NCBI RefSeq assembly: GCF_013001275.1
Contig: NZ_JABDMV010000009.1
Span: 1-49,506, forward strand
Direction of reading: 5' to 3'
Length of the DNA stretch: 49,506 nt
DNA from: Flaviramulus sp.
GTDB lineage: Bacteria > Bacteroidota > Bacteroidia > Flavobacteriales > Flavobacteriaceae
Each line of letters starts with the position of its first letter. Position 1 is the first letter of the stretch. The translations under genes were made by a program, and so were the position numbers. Below, piece by piece: positions 25,955 to 36,826 of the stretch. The notes under the pieces are model-generated. The model was not told the DNA's origin. It made no database searches and was given only the letters and a program-made list of their open reading frames with translations.

Positions 25955-27205
25955 TTATTTAGTTACTAGTTGAACGGTATCTTGAGTTAATTGTTTTAAC
26001 AACACGGTTTTACCTGCTTCAATTTGATCGATTGCTGTTTGATTGTAATGACGAATTGTATAAAGTGATACGTTTTCGTTGGAAGCAACCTTAAATTTTG
26101 CTTTTAAATGATGAATTAAGTTATCCAGATTATCATAAATATTATCGACACAAACTGAAAAACTTATAGCGGAGTTTTGAATTACATCTACCTTCATTTT
26201 GTAATGATGTAATAATGTAAAAATTTCACTAATATTTTCTTCTACTATATATGAAAAATCAAGAGATGATAATGAAATTAATACCTGATTTTTCTTTACT
26301 ATAAAACAAGGAATCATGGGTTCTAACTTAACATTTTTACCTATTCTTGTTCCAGCTTGGTCCGGATTTAAGAAGGATTTTACGTAAAGTGCAATTTCTT
26401 TTCCTTGTAAAGGCTGCAAAGTTTTCGGATGAATAACAGAAGCTCCATAAAACGCCAATTCGATAGCTTCTGTATATGATATTTTATTTAAAAGTTGAGC
26501 GTTTTCAAAATAACGAGGGTCGGCATTTAAAACACCAGGTACATCTTTCCAGATGGTAACACTATTCGCATTTAAACAGTATGCAAAAATGGCTGCAGTA
26601 TAATCGCTTCCTTCTCTACCAAGGGTGGTTGTAAAGTTGTTAGAATCACTCCCTAAAAACCCTTGGGTAATATTTAAAAAAGATTTATTGAGGTTAGAAG
26701 TTATTAATCTTTGAGTTTCTTCCCAATTAATATTAGCACGTCGGTAATAACTATCGGTTTTTATAAAATCTCTAACATCCAACCAATTATTTTTTATGCC
26801 TACGGAATTTAAATACTCACTAATTATCGAAGTAGAGACAAGTTCCCCAAAACCGATTGTTTGGTCGTAAACAAAATTATAATCGGGAGATTTATTAGTT
26901 TTAAAAAAACTGCTCAAATCATTAAAAATTGAGGCTATTTTTTTAAATACAGAATGATTTTCGTTTTCAAACAAGTCTAACAGAATTTCATTATGATACT
27001 TTATTACATCTTGAATTGAACTCTGTAATTCTTTTTTGTTTTCAAAATAATTATTAGCAACAAGTTCTAAAGCATTGGTTGTTTTTCCCATGGCAGAAAC
27101 TACAATAAGTGTATTTTTAAAACCAACTTTTTGTAAAACCGAAACCATGTTTTTTACGCCATTAGCGTCTTTAACTGATGCGCCACCAAATTTATATATC
27201 TGCAT
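25955..27205 (-). CDS. Aspartate kinase, monofunctional
   Basis: Phosphorylates aspartate at the head of lysine, threonine and methionine synthesis. 416 residues. ATP-site start YKFGGASVKDANGV (usual KFGGTSV, here with Ala), aspartate-binding TTLGREGSDYTAAIFAYCL (about 193-211), and VPGVLNADPRYF and GASVIHPKTLQPL (about 254-266). The C-terminal 110 residues hold the paired ACT-like domains, with weak conservation, so feedback by lysine or threonine cannot be predicted. Spaced one base after the GNAT gene upstream on this strand; 22 bases before the acyltransferase. Confidence 0.92.
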   Translation of the reverse strand: MQIYKFGGASVKDANGVKNMVSVLQKVGFKNTLIVVSAMGKTTNALELVANNYFENKKELQSSIQDVIKYHNEILLDLFENENHSVFKKIASIFNDLSSFFKTNKSPDYNFVYDQTIGFGELVSTSIISEYLNSVGIKNNWLDVRDFIKTDSYYRRANINWEETQRLITSNLNKSFLNITQGFLGSDSNNFTTTLGREGSDYTAAIFAYCLNANSVTIWKDVPGVLNADPRYFENAQLLNKISYTEAIELAFYGASVIHPKTLQPLQGKEIALYVKSFLNPDQAGTRIGKNVKLEPMIPCFIVKKNQVLISLSSLDFSYIVEENISEIFTLLHHYKMKVDVIQNSAISFSVCVDNIYDNLDNLIHHLKAKFKVASNENVSLYTIRHYNQTAIDQIEAGKTVLLKQLTQDTVQLVTK

Positions 27206-27206
27206 T

Positions 27207-27686
27207 CTATAATTTTGAAATATAGTTTATTATACCTTCTTCACTTAATTGTACAACATCCCAATCACGTAATACTTTTGCTCCTTTTTTCTCATAAAAG
27301 GCAATAGCTGGTTCATTCCAATCAATTACTTCCCAGTTTATACGTTTTACACCTAAGTTGTGGGCATATTTAACAACTTCATCTAATAGTGCTGTTCCTA
27401 AACCAGAACCTCTCATTGATTGACTAACTATTAAGTCTTCGAGGTGTAATATTTTACCTTTCCATGTGGAGTATCTGTTGTAAATTAAAGCAATCCCTTC
27501 AATTTTAGAATTAACTTCTGCCACAAAACAATGAAAAGCTGGATGGGTGCCAAATCCATCATTTATTAAATCTTCAATGGTAACTTCCACAGCATCCCCT
27601 TCTTTCTCAAAAATCGCCAGTTCTTTTATTAATTTCAGCACTTGTGGCATATCAGTTTTTAATGCCTCTCGTATTATATAGTCCAT
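27207..27686 (-). CDS. GNAT N-acetyltransferase, SSAT-like
   Basis: A 159-residue GNAT. Start MDYIIREALKTDMPQVLKLI; SSAT-like middle LIYNRYSTWKGKILHLEDL (about 78-96); acetyl-CoA loop SQSMRGSGLGTALLDEV (about 97-113); and NEPAIAFYEKKGAKVL (about 134-149). These resemble spermidine/diamine acetyltransferases and thialysine acetyltransferase, but the substrate is not proven. It is the first gene of a three-gene minus-strand set with aspartate kinase and the acyltransferase (one-base spacing to the kinase gene). Confidence 0.85.
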   Translation of the reverse strand: MDYIIREALKTDMPQVLKLIKELAIFEKEGDAVEVTIEDLINDGFGTHPAFHCFVAEVNSKIEGIALIYNRYSTWKGKILHLEDLIVSQSMRGSGLGTALLDEVVKYAHNLGVKRINWEVIDWNEPAIAFYEKKGAKVLRDWDVVQLSEEGIINYISKL

Positions 27687-27807
27687 AATTGAATAATATT
27701 TTCAAATATAGTTTAAAGTTCATTATTTAGTGGTATTAATCTTTTTCGAAAACGTTGTAGTTGGTTAAAAATTTGCAGATATTTGCACAAACAAATCCAA
27801 TTTATTT

Positions 27808-28812
27808 ATGGCTCATAAAAAGCAAACTTTAGGAGAATTTATTATTGAAAATCAATCATCGTTTAAATATTCCTCAGGTGAATTATCAAGCCTAATAAAT
27901 TCTATTCGATTAGCCGCTAAAGTTGTGAACCACGAAGTTAATAAAGCAGGTTTAGTTGATATTATTGGTGCAGCTGGTGATACTAATATTCAAGGAGAAG
28001 ATCAGCAAAAATTGGATGTTTATGCAAATGAAAAGTTCATACAAACTTTAACGAATAGAAATATTGTTTGTGGGATTGCAAGTGAAGAAGAGGATCATTT
28101 CATTTCTATTAATAGTCAAGATGAAAACCATCAGAATAAATATATTGTTTTAATTGATCCATTGGATGGCTCGTCAAATATTGATGTAAATGTATCAGTT
28201 GGAACAATATTTTCAATTTACAGGCGAGTAACACCAGTTGGAACTCCTGTAACATTAAAAGATTTTTTACAAAAAGGGAATAAACAAGTTGCTGCCGGAT
28301 ATGTTGTTTATGGCACATCAACCATGTTAGTTTATACAACAGGAGATGGCGTTAATGGCTTTACATTAAACCCAGCAATAGGCTCGTTTTACCTATCACA
28401 TCCTAACATGCAGTTTCCAGTAGATGGTACTATTTATTCAGTAAATGAAGGTAATTATATTCACTTTCCTCAAGGAATAAAAAATTATATTAAATATTGC
28501 CAAAAAGAAGAAGAGGATAGACCATATACCTCAAGGTACATAGGGTCTTTAGTGTCCGATTTTCACAGAAATATGATAAAAGGCGGAATTTATTTGTATC
28601 CGCAAAGCTCAAAAAATCCAAGAGGTAAATTGCGTTTACTTTATGAATGTAATCCTATGGCTTACTTAGCAGAACAGGCTAATGGGAAGGCAAGTGATGG
28701 TTTAACTAGGATTATGGATATTGAGCCCACCGAATTACATGAGCGGGTACCATTTATTTGTGGAAGTAAAAACATGGTTGAGAAAGCCGAAGAGTTTTAT
28801 CAAAATGCATAA
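27808..28812 (+). CDS. fbp: Fructose-1,6-bisphosphatase class 1
   Basis: Hydrolyses fructose 1,6-bisphosphate in gluconeogenesis. 334 residues, normal for the family. Marks: [31 protein letters not shown] (metal Glu ligands), [20 protein letters not shown] (about 112-131, metal-binding DPLDGS) and [18 protein letters not shown] (about 272-289). Upstream, divergent from the GNAT gene, there are two near -7 candidates (ATTTG repeats at about 27768-27785) but no clean match. A hairpin follows at 28811-28844. Confidence 0.96.
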   Translation: MAHKKQTLGEFIIENQSSFKYSSGELSSLINSIRLAAKVVNHEVNKAGLVDIIGAAGDTNIQGEDQQKLDVYANEKFIQTLTNRNIVCGIASEEEDHFISINSQDENHQNKYIVLIDPLDGSSNIDVNVSVGTIFSIYRRVTPVGTPVTLKDFLQKGNKQVAAGYVVYGTSTMLVYTTGDGVNGFTLNPAIGSFYLSHPNMQFPVDGTIYSVNEGNYIHFPQGIKNYIKYCQKEEEDRPYTSRYIGSLVSDFHRNMIKGGIYLYPQSSKNPRGKLRLLYECNPMAYLAEQANGKASDGLTRIMDIEPTELHERVPFICGSKNMVEKAEEFYQNA

Positions 28813-28844
28813 AAAAATGCGAACTAAAAAGTTCACATTTTTTT
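28811..28844. terminator. Bidirectional terminator between fbp and gltD
   Basis: AAAAAAATGCGAAC (28811-28824) pairs with GTTCACATTTTTTT (28831-28844) with one C-A mismatch and a 6-base loop. The left A-run begins inside the fbp stop codon. It suits termination from both convergent genes. Confidence 0.75.
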
Positions 28845-28872
28845 ATATACACTAAATACTATTTAACAGAAT

Positions 28873-30336
28873 TTACATAGCTACTAAATCCCCAGCTACA
28901 TCTTTAGATGGCAAATCTGATTTACCCATTAAATAAATATCTACTTGTCGTGCTGCTTCTCGGCCTTCAGAAATAGCCCAAACGATTAAGGACTGTCCTC
29001 GACGCATATCTCCTGCTGCAAAAACATTTGGAATATTTGTTTGGTATTTACCGTATTCTGCTTTGTAATTAGACCTCGCATCTTTTTCTAATCCTAATTT
29101 ATCAGCTATAGTGCTTTCAGGACCTGTAAAACCAAGTGCTAGTAAAGCTAAATCACAGGGCCAAGTTTTTTCAGTGCCTTCAATTTCAATAAGCTCTGGT
29201 CTTTGTCCTGGAACCATTTTCCATTCAACATTTACCGTTTTTAGACCTGTTAATTTATTGTTTTTATCAGTTATAAATTCTTTCGTATTTATTAACCAAT
29301 TACGTTCAACTCCTTCTTCGTGAGATGAAGACGTTTTAAGCTGCAATGGCCAAAAAGGCCAAGGTGTTGTTGGTGAACGATGTCCTGGAGGTTTTGGCAT
29401 AATTTCAAAATTCACTACAGATTTAGCGCCATGACGATTTGATGTACCAACGCAATCTGAACCTGTATCTCCGCCACCAATAACTACTACGTGTTTATCA
29501 GTTGCCAATACTTGATTTTCAACTTTTTTACCAAATAACACCTTAGTTTGTTGTGTTAAAAAATCCATTGCTTGCACAACTCCATCAGCATCGATTCCCG
29601 GGGTAGGCAAACTACGTTTTTCTGTGGCACCACCACAAAGAACAACAGCATCAAAAGCTTTTAGCTTTTTCACATCATAATTAACACCAACATTAACGTT
29701 AGTTTCAAATTTGATGCCTTCTGCTTCTAAAATGGCTAAACGGCGATCAATAATTTCCTTTTCCATTTTAAAATTCGGAATACCATAACGCAATAACCCA
29801 CCAATTTCATCATCTCTTTCAAAAACGGTTACAGTATGGCCTGCTCTATTAAGTTGTTGTGCTGCAGCTAATCCAGCAGGACCAGAACCTACAACAACAA
29901 TCGTTTTTCCTGTTCTAATTTTTGGTGGTTGCGGTTTTATCCAGCCTTCTTTAAAAGCGCGCTCTACAATGCTTTTTTCTATATTTTCTATAGAAACTGG
30001 GTCTTCAATAATCCCTAAAACACAAGATTTTTCGCAAGGAGCAGGACATAAACGACCTGTAAATTCTGGAAAATTATTAGTTGAGTGCAGAATCCAAGAA
30101 GCTTTTTGCCATTCACCTTGGTGTACCATGTGGTTAAAATCTGGTATTAAATTACCAAGAGGGCAACCACTATGGCAAAATGGTATACCACAATCCATAC
30201 ACCGCGACCCTTGTTTGGTTATTTCTTTGTCTTTTAAAGGTACAGTAAACTCTTTATAATTTTTAACTCGTTCTTGAACGGGTTTATAAGCTTCATCTTG
30301 TCTTTCAAATTCTTTAAATCCTGTTACTTTTCCCAT
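28873..30336 (-). CDS. gltD: Glutamate synthase small subunit
   Basis: Supplies electrons from NADPH via FAD and Fe-S clusters to GltB. 487 residues. Cys clusters: [17 protein letters not shown] (C46, C49, C54, C58) and [14 protein letters not shown] (about 95-108). FAD motif [16 protein letters not shown] (about 149-164) and NADPH motif [20 protein letters not shown] (about 289-308). Ends with the FAD-binding [14 protein letters not shown]. It starts four bases after the gltB stop, so it is the second gene of gltBD on the minus strand. Confidence 0.96.
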   Translation of the reverse strand: MGKVTGFKEFERQDEAYKPVQERVKNYKEFTVPLKDKEITKQGSRCMDCGIPFCHSGCPLGNLIPDFNHMVHQGEWQKASWILHSTNNFPEFTGRLCPAPCEKSCVLGIIEDPVSIENIEKSIVERAFKEGWIKPQPPKIRTGKTIVVVGSGPAGLAAAQQLNRAGHTVTVFERDDEIGGLLRYGIPNFKMEKEIIDRRLAILEAEGIKFETNVNVGVNYDVKKLKAFDAVVLCGGATEKRSLPTPGIDADGVVQAMDFLTQQTKVLFGKKVENQVLATDKHVVVIGGGDTGSDCVGTSNRHGAKSVVNFEIMPKPPGHRSPTTPWPFWPLQLKTSSSHEEGVERNWLINTKEFITDKNNKLTGLKTVNVEWKMVPGQRPELIEIEGTEKTWPCDLALLALGFTGPESTIADKLGLEKDARSNYKAEYGKYQTNIPNVFAAGDMRRGQSLIVWAISEGREAARQVDIYLMGKSDLPSKDVAGDLVAM

Positions 30337-30340
30337 GACA

Positions 30341-33300
30341 CTATGCTATTGTTAGTTCTTCTACCATTGGTTCTTCATTTTCTAATCGTTCCAACGCTCG
30401 TTTGTATTCTGTTGGCATAACTTTTATAAAATTACTTAAACTTGATTCCCAGTTATCTAAAAGTTCTTTACCTCGATTACTATTTGTATAATGAACATGC
30501 CTTTGAATTAAGCCTTTTAATTCGGCAGCATCTTCCGATAAAATATCTTCAAATTCTATTGTTTCTGTATTGCATAAACCATTAACAAATTTGTTTTCTG
30601 GGTCGTAAACATAAGCAATACCTCCGCTCATTCCTGCTGCAAAGTTTCTTCCTGTTTTACCAAGAACAACTACTTTTCCTCCTGTCATATATTCACAGCA
30701 ATGATCGCCAACACCTTCTACCACTGTAATGGCTCCAGAGTTTCTTACTGCAAATCGTTCGCCGGCAATACCATTTATAAAAGCCTCACCTTCTACAGCT
30801 CCGAAAAGACAAACATTACCAACTATGATGTTTTCCTCAGCAATAAAATCTGCTTTTTCGGGTTTTTTTACAATTAATTTTGCTCCAGATAGTCCTTTAC
30901 CTAAATAATCATTTGTGTTTCCTTCGAGTGTAAATGTTAAACCATGAGCTCCAAATGCTCCAAAACTTTGACCGGCGGATCCACTGAAATTGATATTTAA
31001 AGTATCTTCTGGTAAACCTAAATGACCATAAATTTTAGAAATTTCATTACTTACTATAGCTCCAACCGTACGATTTGTATTTCGTATTGGATATTGCAAA
31101 GTCATTTTTTCTTTTCTGTATAAAGCGCGATGAGAATCTTTGAGAATCGTAAAATCTAAAACATTATCTAAATTATGATCCTGCTGCTCGGTATTTTTCA
31201 CAATCATTTGTCTGTAAGCAACAGGTCGATATAAAATACTAGATAGGTCCAAGCCTTTAGCTTTGTAATGTTTAATCGCTTTGTTGGCATTTATTTTATG
31301 TGTTTGCCCGACCATTTCACCCAAAGTTCTAAACCCTAACTGTGCCATTATTCCTCTTAATTCTTCAGCTATATAATAGAAGAAATTAATAACATGTTCT
31401 GGCGTTCCTTTAAAGTTTTTACGTAATTCTTTATCTTGAGTCGCTATACCTACTGGGCATGTGTTTAAATGGCATTTACGCATCATTATACAACCTGAAG
31501 CGACTAAAGGAGCCGTAGCAAATCCGAATTCTTCAGCACCTAATAGAGCAGCAATTGCAACATCACGCCCTGTTTTTAATTGTCCGTCACATTCAACAAC
31601 AATTCTACTTCTTAAGTTATTTAAAACTAATGTTTGTTGTGCTTCAGCTAATCCAAGTTCCCATGGCAAGCCTGCATGTTTTAATGACGTAAGAGGAGAT
31701 GCTCCGGTGCCACCATCATATCCTGAGATAAGTACCACATCGGCTTTTGCTTTTGCAACCCCAGCAGCAATTGTACCAACACCAACTTCCGAAACTAATT
31801 TTACATTTATTCTTGCTTCTCTATTCGCATTTTTTAAATCGAAAATTAATTGTGCTAAATCTTCAATAGAATAAATATCGTGATGTGGTGGCGGAGAAAT
31901 TAATCCCACAAATGGTGTAGAGTTACGAACGGCGGCAATCCAAGGATATACTTTCTCTCCAGGAAGTTGTCCACCTTCACCAGGTTTTGCACCTTGTGCC
32001 ATTTTTATTTGAATCTCTCTGGAATTTGTTAAATAGTGAGAAGTGACACCAAAACGACCAGATGCTACTTGCTTTATAGCTGAATTTCTGCTATCGCCAT
32101 TCACATCAGGATGAAAACGTTTTCTGTCTTCTCCACCTTCACCAGAATTGGACTTTCCACCAATACGATTCATAGCTATCGCCAAATTTTCATGAGCTTC
32201 ACGAGAGATTGATCCGTAAGACATTGCTCCTGTCTTGAAGCGTTTTACAATTTCTGTCCAAGGTTCAACCTCATCTAAAGGGATAGGATCTAAATTATCA
32301 AATTCAAATAAACCACGAATAGTCATTAAATTTTCAGCTTGCTCATTTATAGCTTTTGCATATACATCATAACTGGCTTGATCACTCAATCTAACAGCCT
32401 GTTGCAATTTTGCAACAGTTGTTGGGTTGAACAAGTGTCTTTCACCATTTCGTCGCCATCTGTAATCACCACCAATATTTAAGCTTAAGCCTAAACGCGT
32501 ATCTATAGCATTATCTGGATAAGCTTGTTTATAGCGCTCATTAATTTCTTTTTCAATTTCATACAAGCCAATACCTTCAATTCTTGAAGCGGTATAAGGG
32601 AAGTATTTTTCAACAAATTGGGAGTTGAAACCAACAATTTCAAAAATTTGAGAACCTCTATAAGAATGTAATGTAGAGATTCCAATCTTATTCATAATTT
32701 TTAAAATACCTTTCCCAATAGCTTTATTAAAATTATCAACTGCTTTTTGCTCGTTCATACCAGTTATGAAGCCTTCTTTAACTTGCATTCTGATAATTTC
32801 ATTTACCATATATGGATTTATTGCACTAGCGCCATAACCAAATAAAGTTGCGAAGTGATGAGGTTCCCGAGGTTCTGCAGATTCAATAATAATATCGAAA
32901 TAAGAACGCTTACGCAGACGGTTCATTTGATGATTTACATAAGAACAAGCTAATAAAGCAGGAATTGGTGCAAAATCTTTATTCACACCTCTATCTGAAA
33001 GAATAATGATGTTTGTTCCTCGCTCCAATGCCTTTGTAATCTGAACTATTATATCTTCTAAAGCATCTTCAAGTCCATTTAATCCTTGAGATTTTGGGTA
33101 TAATATCTGAACAGTTTCAGCTTTAAATCCATCAATATCGATGGTTCTTATTTTTTCTAAATCGTCATTAGAAATTACAGGGTTTTGTATTCTTAATTTT
33201 CTACATTGTCTTTCTGTAATGCTAAAAATATTTCGGTCTTTCCCAAGGTTTAAACTAATATCAGTTACTATTTCTTCACGAATTCCATCTAGTGGCGGGT

Positions 33301-34861
33301 TAGTAACTTGAGCAAATAATTGTTTAAAGTAGTTTGATATAAGCTGTGGTCTATCAGATAAAACGGCTAAAGGAGTATCAATTCCCATAGAACCTAAGGC
33401 TTCTTTACCAACAATAGCCATTGGTGTTATAACCTCTTGAATATCTTCAAACGTATAATTAAATAAACGCTGCCTTGTTTTTATATCAATTGTTTCTATT
33501 GGGCAAGTTTTACTTGTATAAGGCACATCTTTTAAATGTAGTCTAGTTTTATCTAACCACTTTTTATAGGGTCTTTCTAAAACTATTTTACTTTTAATTT
33601 CTTCATCTTGAATTATGCGCCCTTTATTCATGTCTACCAAAAACATTTTTCCAGGTTCTAAACGACCATGTCGTTCAACATCTTCTGGGGCAATATCTAC
33701 TACTCCAATTTCTGAGGACATGATTAGTTTTCCACTTTTGGTAATGGTATATCGCGACGGTCTTAATCCATTTCTATCTAATAAAGCACCAATGTAATCA
33801 CCATCTGTAAATGGTACAGATGCAGGGCCATCCCAAGGCTCCATTATACAAGCGTTATACTCATAAAACGCCTTACGCTCTTCAGACATGGTTTTGTGTT
33901 TTTCCCATGCTTCAGGAATCATCATCATCATAATTTCGGGCAATGAACGCCCTGAATGTGTTAATAATTCTACAACCATATCCATGGAAGCAGAATCTGA
34001 TTTCCCTGGAAGTATTATGGGAAATAATTTATCAATTTGAGGTCCGAAAACATCGCTTTTCATTATTTCTTCTCGAACACGCATTCTACTTACATTACCA
34101 CGTAAGGTGTTAATCTCACCATTTTGACACATAAAACGAAATGGTTGAGCTAACTCCCAAGTAGGCATCGTATTAGTTGAAAAACGCTGATGCACTAATG
34201 CCAGTCGAGTTACTAAATCTATTTGCTGTAAATCGGTATAATACGGACCGATATCTTCAGGCATTATAATGCCTTTATAGATTAAGGTGGTTGTCGATAA
34301 ACTGGGAACATAAAAATAACCGCTTTCAGATATTTTTGACTTTCTTATAGCGTGCTCTGTTATTTTACGTGCAGCAAATAATTTAGCTTTAAATTTTGCT
34401 TCGTCTATTTTCTCAGTTTTACCTATAAAAAGTTGCTCAATTATTGGCTCTGATGCTTTAGCAATTTCACCTAGTTGAGAAGAATCAACAGGTACTTTTC
34501 TCCAGCCTAAAACCACAAGGCCCTGAGCTTTTATTTCATCCTCGAATGTTGTTTTACAAAATTGATATTGGTTTTCAATTTTTGGTAGAAATACCATCCC
34601 TACGGCATACTCTCTTTCTGCTGGAAGATTAAAATCACAAACCCTTTTAAAATAATCATGAGGGATATCAATCAATAAACCAGCACCATCACCTGTTTTT
34701 CCATCGGCACTAACACCACCACGGTGCTCTAATTTTACAAGAATTTCTAAAGCGTCATGAATGATTTGATTTGTTTTTTCTCCTTTAAGGTTGCAAATAA
34801 AACCTGCACCGCAATTTTCGTGTTCAAATTCTGGATTATATAGTCCTTGTTTCTTCAGCAT
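30341..34861 (-). CDS. gltB: Glutamate synthase large subunit
   Basis: Makes two glutamates from glutamine and 2-oxoglutarate. 1506 residues from the ATG at 34861-34859; the frame stays open three codons upstream (TTG TTG ATT), an unlikely start. The Ntn glutaminase domain begins at C17 (ENCGAGF), so a 16-residue propeptide is cleaved. The central and FMN/3Fe-4S domains include [42 protein letters not shown] and the cluster motif [20 protein letters not shown]. The C-terminal beta-helix (GXXG repeats, e.g. [13 protein letters not shown]) is complete. Together with gltD, 4 bases downstream, this is the GOGAT pair. A promoter is at 34901-34930. Confidence 0.97.
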   Translation of the reverse strand: MLKKQGLYNPEFEHENCGAGFICNLKGEKTNQIIHDALEILVKLEHRGGVSADGKTGDGAGLLIDIPHDYFKRVCDFNLPAEREYAVGMVFLPKIENQYQFCKTTFEDEIKAQGLVVLGWRKVPVDSSQLGEIAKASEPIIEQLFIGKTEKIDEAKFKAKLFAARKITEHAIRKSKISESGYFYVPSLSTTTLIYKGIIMPEDIGPYYTDLQQIDLVTRLALVHQRFSTNTMPTWELAQPFRFMCQNGEINTLRGNVSRMRVREEIMKSDVFGPQIDKLFPIILPGKSDSASMDMVVELLTHSGRSLPEIMMMMIPEAWEKHKTMSEERKAFYEYNACIMEPWDGPASVPFTDGDYIGALLDRNGLRPSRYTITKSGKLIMSSEIGVVDIAPEDVERHGRLEPGKMFLVDMNKGRIIQDEEIKSKIVLERPYKKWLDKTRLHLKDVPYTSKTCPIETIDIKTRQRLFNYTFEDIQEVITPMAIVGKEALGSMGIDTPLAVLSDRPQLISNYFKQLFAQVTNPPLDGIREEIVTDISLNLGKDRNIFSITERQCRKLRIQNPVISNDDLEKIRTIDIDGFKAETVQILYPKSQGLNGLEDALEDIIVQITKALERGTNIIILSDRGVNKDFAPIPALLACSYVNHQMNRLRKRSYFDIIIESAEPREPHHFATLFGYGASAINPYMVNEIIRMQVKEGFITGMNEQKAVDNFNKAIGKGILKIMNKIGISTLHSYRGSQIFEIVGFNSQFVEKYFPYTASRIEGIGLYEIEKEINERYKQAYPDNAIDTRLGLSLNIGGDYRWRRNGERHLFNPTTVAKLQQAVRLSDQASYDVYAKAINEQAENLMTIRGLFEFDNLDPIPLDEVEPWTEIVKRFKTGAMSYGSISREAHENLAIAMNRIGGKSNSGEGGEDRKRFHPDVNGDSRNSAIKQVASGRFGVTSHYLTNSREIQIKMAQGAKPGEGGQLPGEKVYPWIAAVRNSTPFVGLISPPPHHDIYSIEDLAQLIFDLKNANREARINVKLVSEVGVGTIAAGVAKAKADVVLISGYDGGTGASPLTSLKHAGLPWELGLAEAQQTLVLNNLRSRIVVECDGQLKTGRDVAIAALLGAEEFGFATAPLVASGCIMMRKCHLNTCPVGIATQDKELRKNFKGTPEHVINFFYYIAEELRGIMAQLGFRTLGEMVGQTHKINANKAIKHYKAKGLDLSSILYRPVAYRQMIVKNTEQQDHNLDNVLDFTILKDSHRALYRKEKMTLQYPIRNTNRTVGAIVSNEISKIYGHLGLPEDTLNINFSGSAGQSFGAFGAHGLTFTLEGNTNDYLGKGLSGAKLIVKKPEKADFIAEENIIVGNVCLFGAVEGEAFINGIAGERFAVRNSGAITVVEGVGDHCCEYMTGGKVVVLGKTGRNFAAGMSGGIAYVYDPENKFVNGLCNTETIEFEDILSEDAAELKGLIQRHVHYTNSNRGKELLDNWESSLSNFIKVMPTEYKRALERLENEEPMVEELTIA

Positions 34862-34900
34862 AATCAACAATTTTTTGGATTAAAAATTTGAGTTGAAAAG

Positions 34901-34930
34901 TAAAGATATGCACTAGGTCTCGAATTACAA
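34901..34930 (-). promoter_or_regulatory. gltB promoter, TTG-N19-TATCTTTA
   Basis: On the minus strand TTG (34930-34928) is followed after exactly 19 bases by TATCTTTA (34908-34901), one base from the TAnnTTTG consensus and with canonical Bacteroidetes spacing. It leaves a leader of about 33 bases before the gltB ATG. The best-formed promoter in the window. Confidence 0.65.
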
Positions 34931-35174
34931 TAGTGGGTAATTCATTATTTCGATTTTAGAAGAGAAGTAAAGATAAAAATAATTATATGCTAATATTAAA
35001 CACATATTTTAATAAATACTCAATCCGTAATATGTAGTGAAATTGCCGGTATAATAATTAATGTGAATAAAAAATATGATTTATTTAAATAATACCACTG
35101 ATTATTCGAAAATACTGACAAAAACGCATAATGTATCATTATTAAAATATCAAAAAATGTAAAAATAAAAGATA

Positions 35175-35195
35175 TACCTATAAAAAAATAGGGTA
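35175..35195. promoter_or_regulatory. Candidate operator dyad A
   Basis: TACCTAT (35175-35181), six A, then ATAGGGTA (35188-35195): an inverted repeat with one extra G in the right arm. Its right half ATAGGG recurs in dyad B exactly 53 bases downstream (about five helical turns). Function inferred from symmetry, recurrence and position only. Confidence 0.4.
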
Positions 35196-35228
35196 AAAAT
35201 TAAAATATTGATAAAAGTACACTAATGG

Positions 35229-35248
35229 ACCCCATTTTTTATAGGGGT
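35229..35248. promoter_or_regulatory. Candidate operator dyad B
   Basis: ACCCC (35229-35233) and GGGGT (35244-35248) enclose an A/T-only centre; the right half reads ATAGGGGT. It shares ATAGGG with dyad A at a 53-base offset and overlaps the expected -33 region of the porin-glnK-amt transcript. Confidence 0.4.
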
Positions 35249-35354
35249 TAAAATATTTTCACATAGTTTAGCGCCGTTCTTAAGGAAAATTAGGTCTAAA
35301 AATCATAACTAAAAACTAATCAATAATTAGATCTAAGAATTAATAACTTATTAA

Positions 35355-36383
35355 ATGAAAACAATTATGAAAAAAATTATTACACTTTCAATGCTTTTTA
35401 TGGCAACAGTTTTGTTTGCACAAGAAGAAGCAACAGAAAAAAAATTTAGTGTTAGTGGTAGCGTAGATGCTTACTATCAAACTTATTTAACGGCTCCTGA
35501 TAATGAAAGCGCAACTTTCGGAACTGCTTTTGCAGGAAAATCTGGTTTTGCCGTAGGTATGGGTAACATTATAGCTAGCTACGAAGGAGAAAACGTAGGT
35601 GCAGTTCTTGACTTAGTTACTGGACCAAGAGGTGCTGGTGCCACTTTTAACACCGATATTGTTGATGGTATAGTAAATCAAGCATATGTATACTGGAACG
35701 TGTCTGAAGGGACTACTTTAACAATGGGACGTTTTAATACGTTTTTAGGGTACGAAGTTATTGCTCCAGCCGCAAATTTTAATTACAGTTGCTCTTATTT
35801 ATTTTCAAGCGGTCCTTTTTCTCATGTTGGGTTAAAAGCTGACTTTGATTTAGGAGATGATTTTAGCTTAATGTTAGCTATTACAAATCCATGGGATACT
35901 AATGATATATCTACATCTGGTGAATATGCACTTGGAGCTCAATTAGGTTATTCAGGTCAATTCCTTAACTTGTACTATGATAGTGGAAATGCAGGAGGGT
36001 TAGGTTTTGAAATCGACTATACTGGTGGTTTTGATTTATCTGATGATTTCTTCTTAGGCATCAATGCTGCATACAATGATAATGACGGTTCTGGTTTTTA
36101 TGGAGCCGCTTTATATCCTCAGTTAGCAACTTCTGATAGCTTTTCGATTGGTTTAAGAGGTGAGTATTTCTCTCTTCACGGAGATGGTGACGATTTACCA
36201 TCTGTATTCGCTACGACTTTAACAGGAAGCTATACTGTAGACAACTTAATTATCAAGCCAGAAGTTAGATTAGATGCTTTAACTAATGCTGATGGTGGGA
36301 TTTATGGAAATATCATTGATAGTGATGGAGTTCCTACTGATAGCTTAGCTGCATTTACTTTAGCTGCAATAGTAACATTCTAA
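35355..36383 (+). CDS. Outer-membrane beta-barrel porin (BBP2/OmpL-like)
   Basis: A 342-residue outer-membrane protein: signal peptide MKTIMKKIITLSMLFMATVL ending FAQ at about 23, then KFSVSGSVDAYYQTYL, the usual start of BBP2 barrels. The body alternates short strands with glycine/aspartate turns (GAVLDLVTGPRGAGA, TTLTMGRFNTFLGYEVIAPA, LGDDFSLMLAITNPWD). It ends with FTLAAIVTF, whose C-terminal aromatic residue is the BAM signal. An ATG at 35367 would shorten it by four residues. Placed directly before glnK and amt, it probably passes ammonium or small nitrogen compounds, which is inference. Confidence 0.87.
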   Translation: MKTIMKKIITLSMLFMATVLFAQEEATEKKFSVSGSVDAYYQTYLTAPDNESATFGTAFAGKSGFAVGMGNIIASYEGENVGAVLDLVTGPRGAGATFNTDIVDGIVNQAYVYWNVSEGTTLTMGRFNTFLGYEVIAPAANFNYSCSYLFSSGPFSHVGLKADFDLGDDFSLMLAITNPWDTNDISTSGEYALGAQLGYSGQFLNLYYDSGNAGGLGFEIDYTGGFDLSDDFFLGINAAYNDNDGSGFYGAALYPQLATSDSFSIGLRGEYFSLHGDGDDLPSVFATTLTGSYTVDNLIIKPEVRLDALTNADGGIYGNIIDSDGVPTDSLAAFTLAAIVTF

Positions 36384-36393
36384 CAAAAAAATT

Positions 36394-36431
36394 AACAACC
36401 ATTCCTAAATTTAGATTTAGGAATGGTTGTT
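36394..36431 (+). terminator. 17-bp perfect hairpin between porin and glnK
   Basis: Bases 36394-36410 pair perfectly with 36415-36431 over loop TTAG. There is no T-run afterwards (ATAAAATAAAAT), so it is a poor intrinsic terminator on this strand. More likely an attenuator or mRNA-processing/stability element that lets the porin be expressed above glnK-amt. Confidence 0.65.
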
Positions 36432-36465
36432 ATAAAATAAAATAATCAATAAAAACATAGATAAT

Positions 36466-36804
36466 ATGAAAAAAATTGAAGCAATTATTAGAAAATCAAA
36501 GTATAGTGTTGTTAAAGAGGCGCTACACGATGTAGGTGTAAACTTTTTCTCTTATTGGGATGTTACCGGATTAGGGAATGAAAAAGAAGGACACGTTTAT
36601 AGAGGTGTAACTTATAGTACTAGCGATATACAACGCAGGTATTTATCAATCGTAGTTAACGATGATTTTGCAGAAAAAACTATACAAACTATAATTAAAG
36701 CTGCCGGAACAGGTGACGTAGGAGACGGTAAAATATTTGTTTCCGATGTACTTGAATGTTACAGAATACGAACAGGAGAAAAAGGTGGGAATACCTTAAA
36801 ATAA
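36466..36804 (+). CDS. glnK: Nitrogen regulatory PII protein
   Basis: A 112-residue trimeric signal protein sensing 2-oxoglutarate and ATP/ADP. Start MKKIEAIIRKSKYSVVKEAL; T-loop GLGNEKEGHVYRGVTYSTSD (35-54) with Y45 and Y50, Y50 aligning with the uridylylated tyrosine of E. coli PII. The B-loop is KAAGTGDVGDGKIFVSDV (about 78-95). 22 bases before amt, so it should regulate Amt by plugging its pore, as in classic GlnK-AmtB pairs. Whether Y50 is modified is unknown: no GlnD is visible in the window. Confidence 0.95.
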   Translation: MKKIEAIIRKSKYSVVKEALHDVGVNFFSYWDVTGLGNEKEGHVYRGVTYSTSDIQRRYLSIVVNDDFAEKTIQTIIKAAGTGDVGDGKIFVSDVLECYRIRTGEKGGNTLK

Positions 36805-36826
36805 TAATCATTAAAGAATATATTAA

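Larger units (their letters stand above)
34862..35354. other. 493-base divergent intergenic region, gltB / porin
   Basis: No convincing gene on either strand. It is very A/T-rich with isolated G/C blocks. Contents identified: the gltB promoter (34901-34930, minus), dyad A (35175-35195) and dyad B (35229-35248). A weak -7-like TAGTTTAG at 35264-35271 (one mismatch to TAnnTTTG) could serve the porin, placing dyad B across its -33 area. No sigma-54 type GG-N10-GC element was seen. The stretch 34931-35170 holds nothing I can name. Confidence 0.6.

Noticed and set aside
31461-31874. Plus-strand 137-codon frame within gltB
   Set aside because: Antisense to the conserved FMN/Fe-S domain of gltB; Pro/Ala-rich shadow.
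34871-35354. Sigma-54 promoter for nitrogen genes
   Set aside because: Searched for TGGCAC-N5-TTGCA-like spacing in the gltB/porin gap; none seen. Bacteroidetes nitrogen control seems not to need it.
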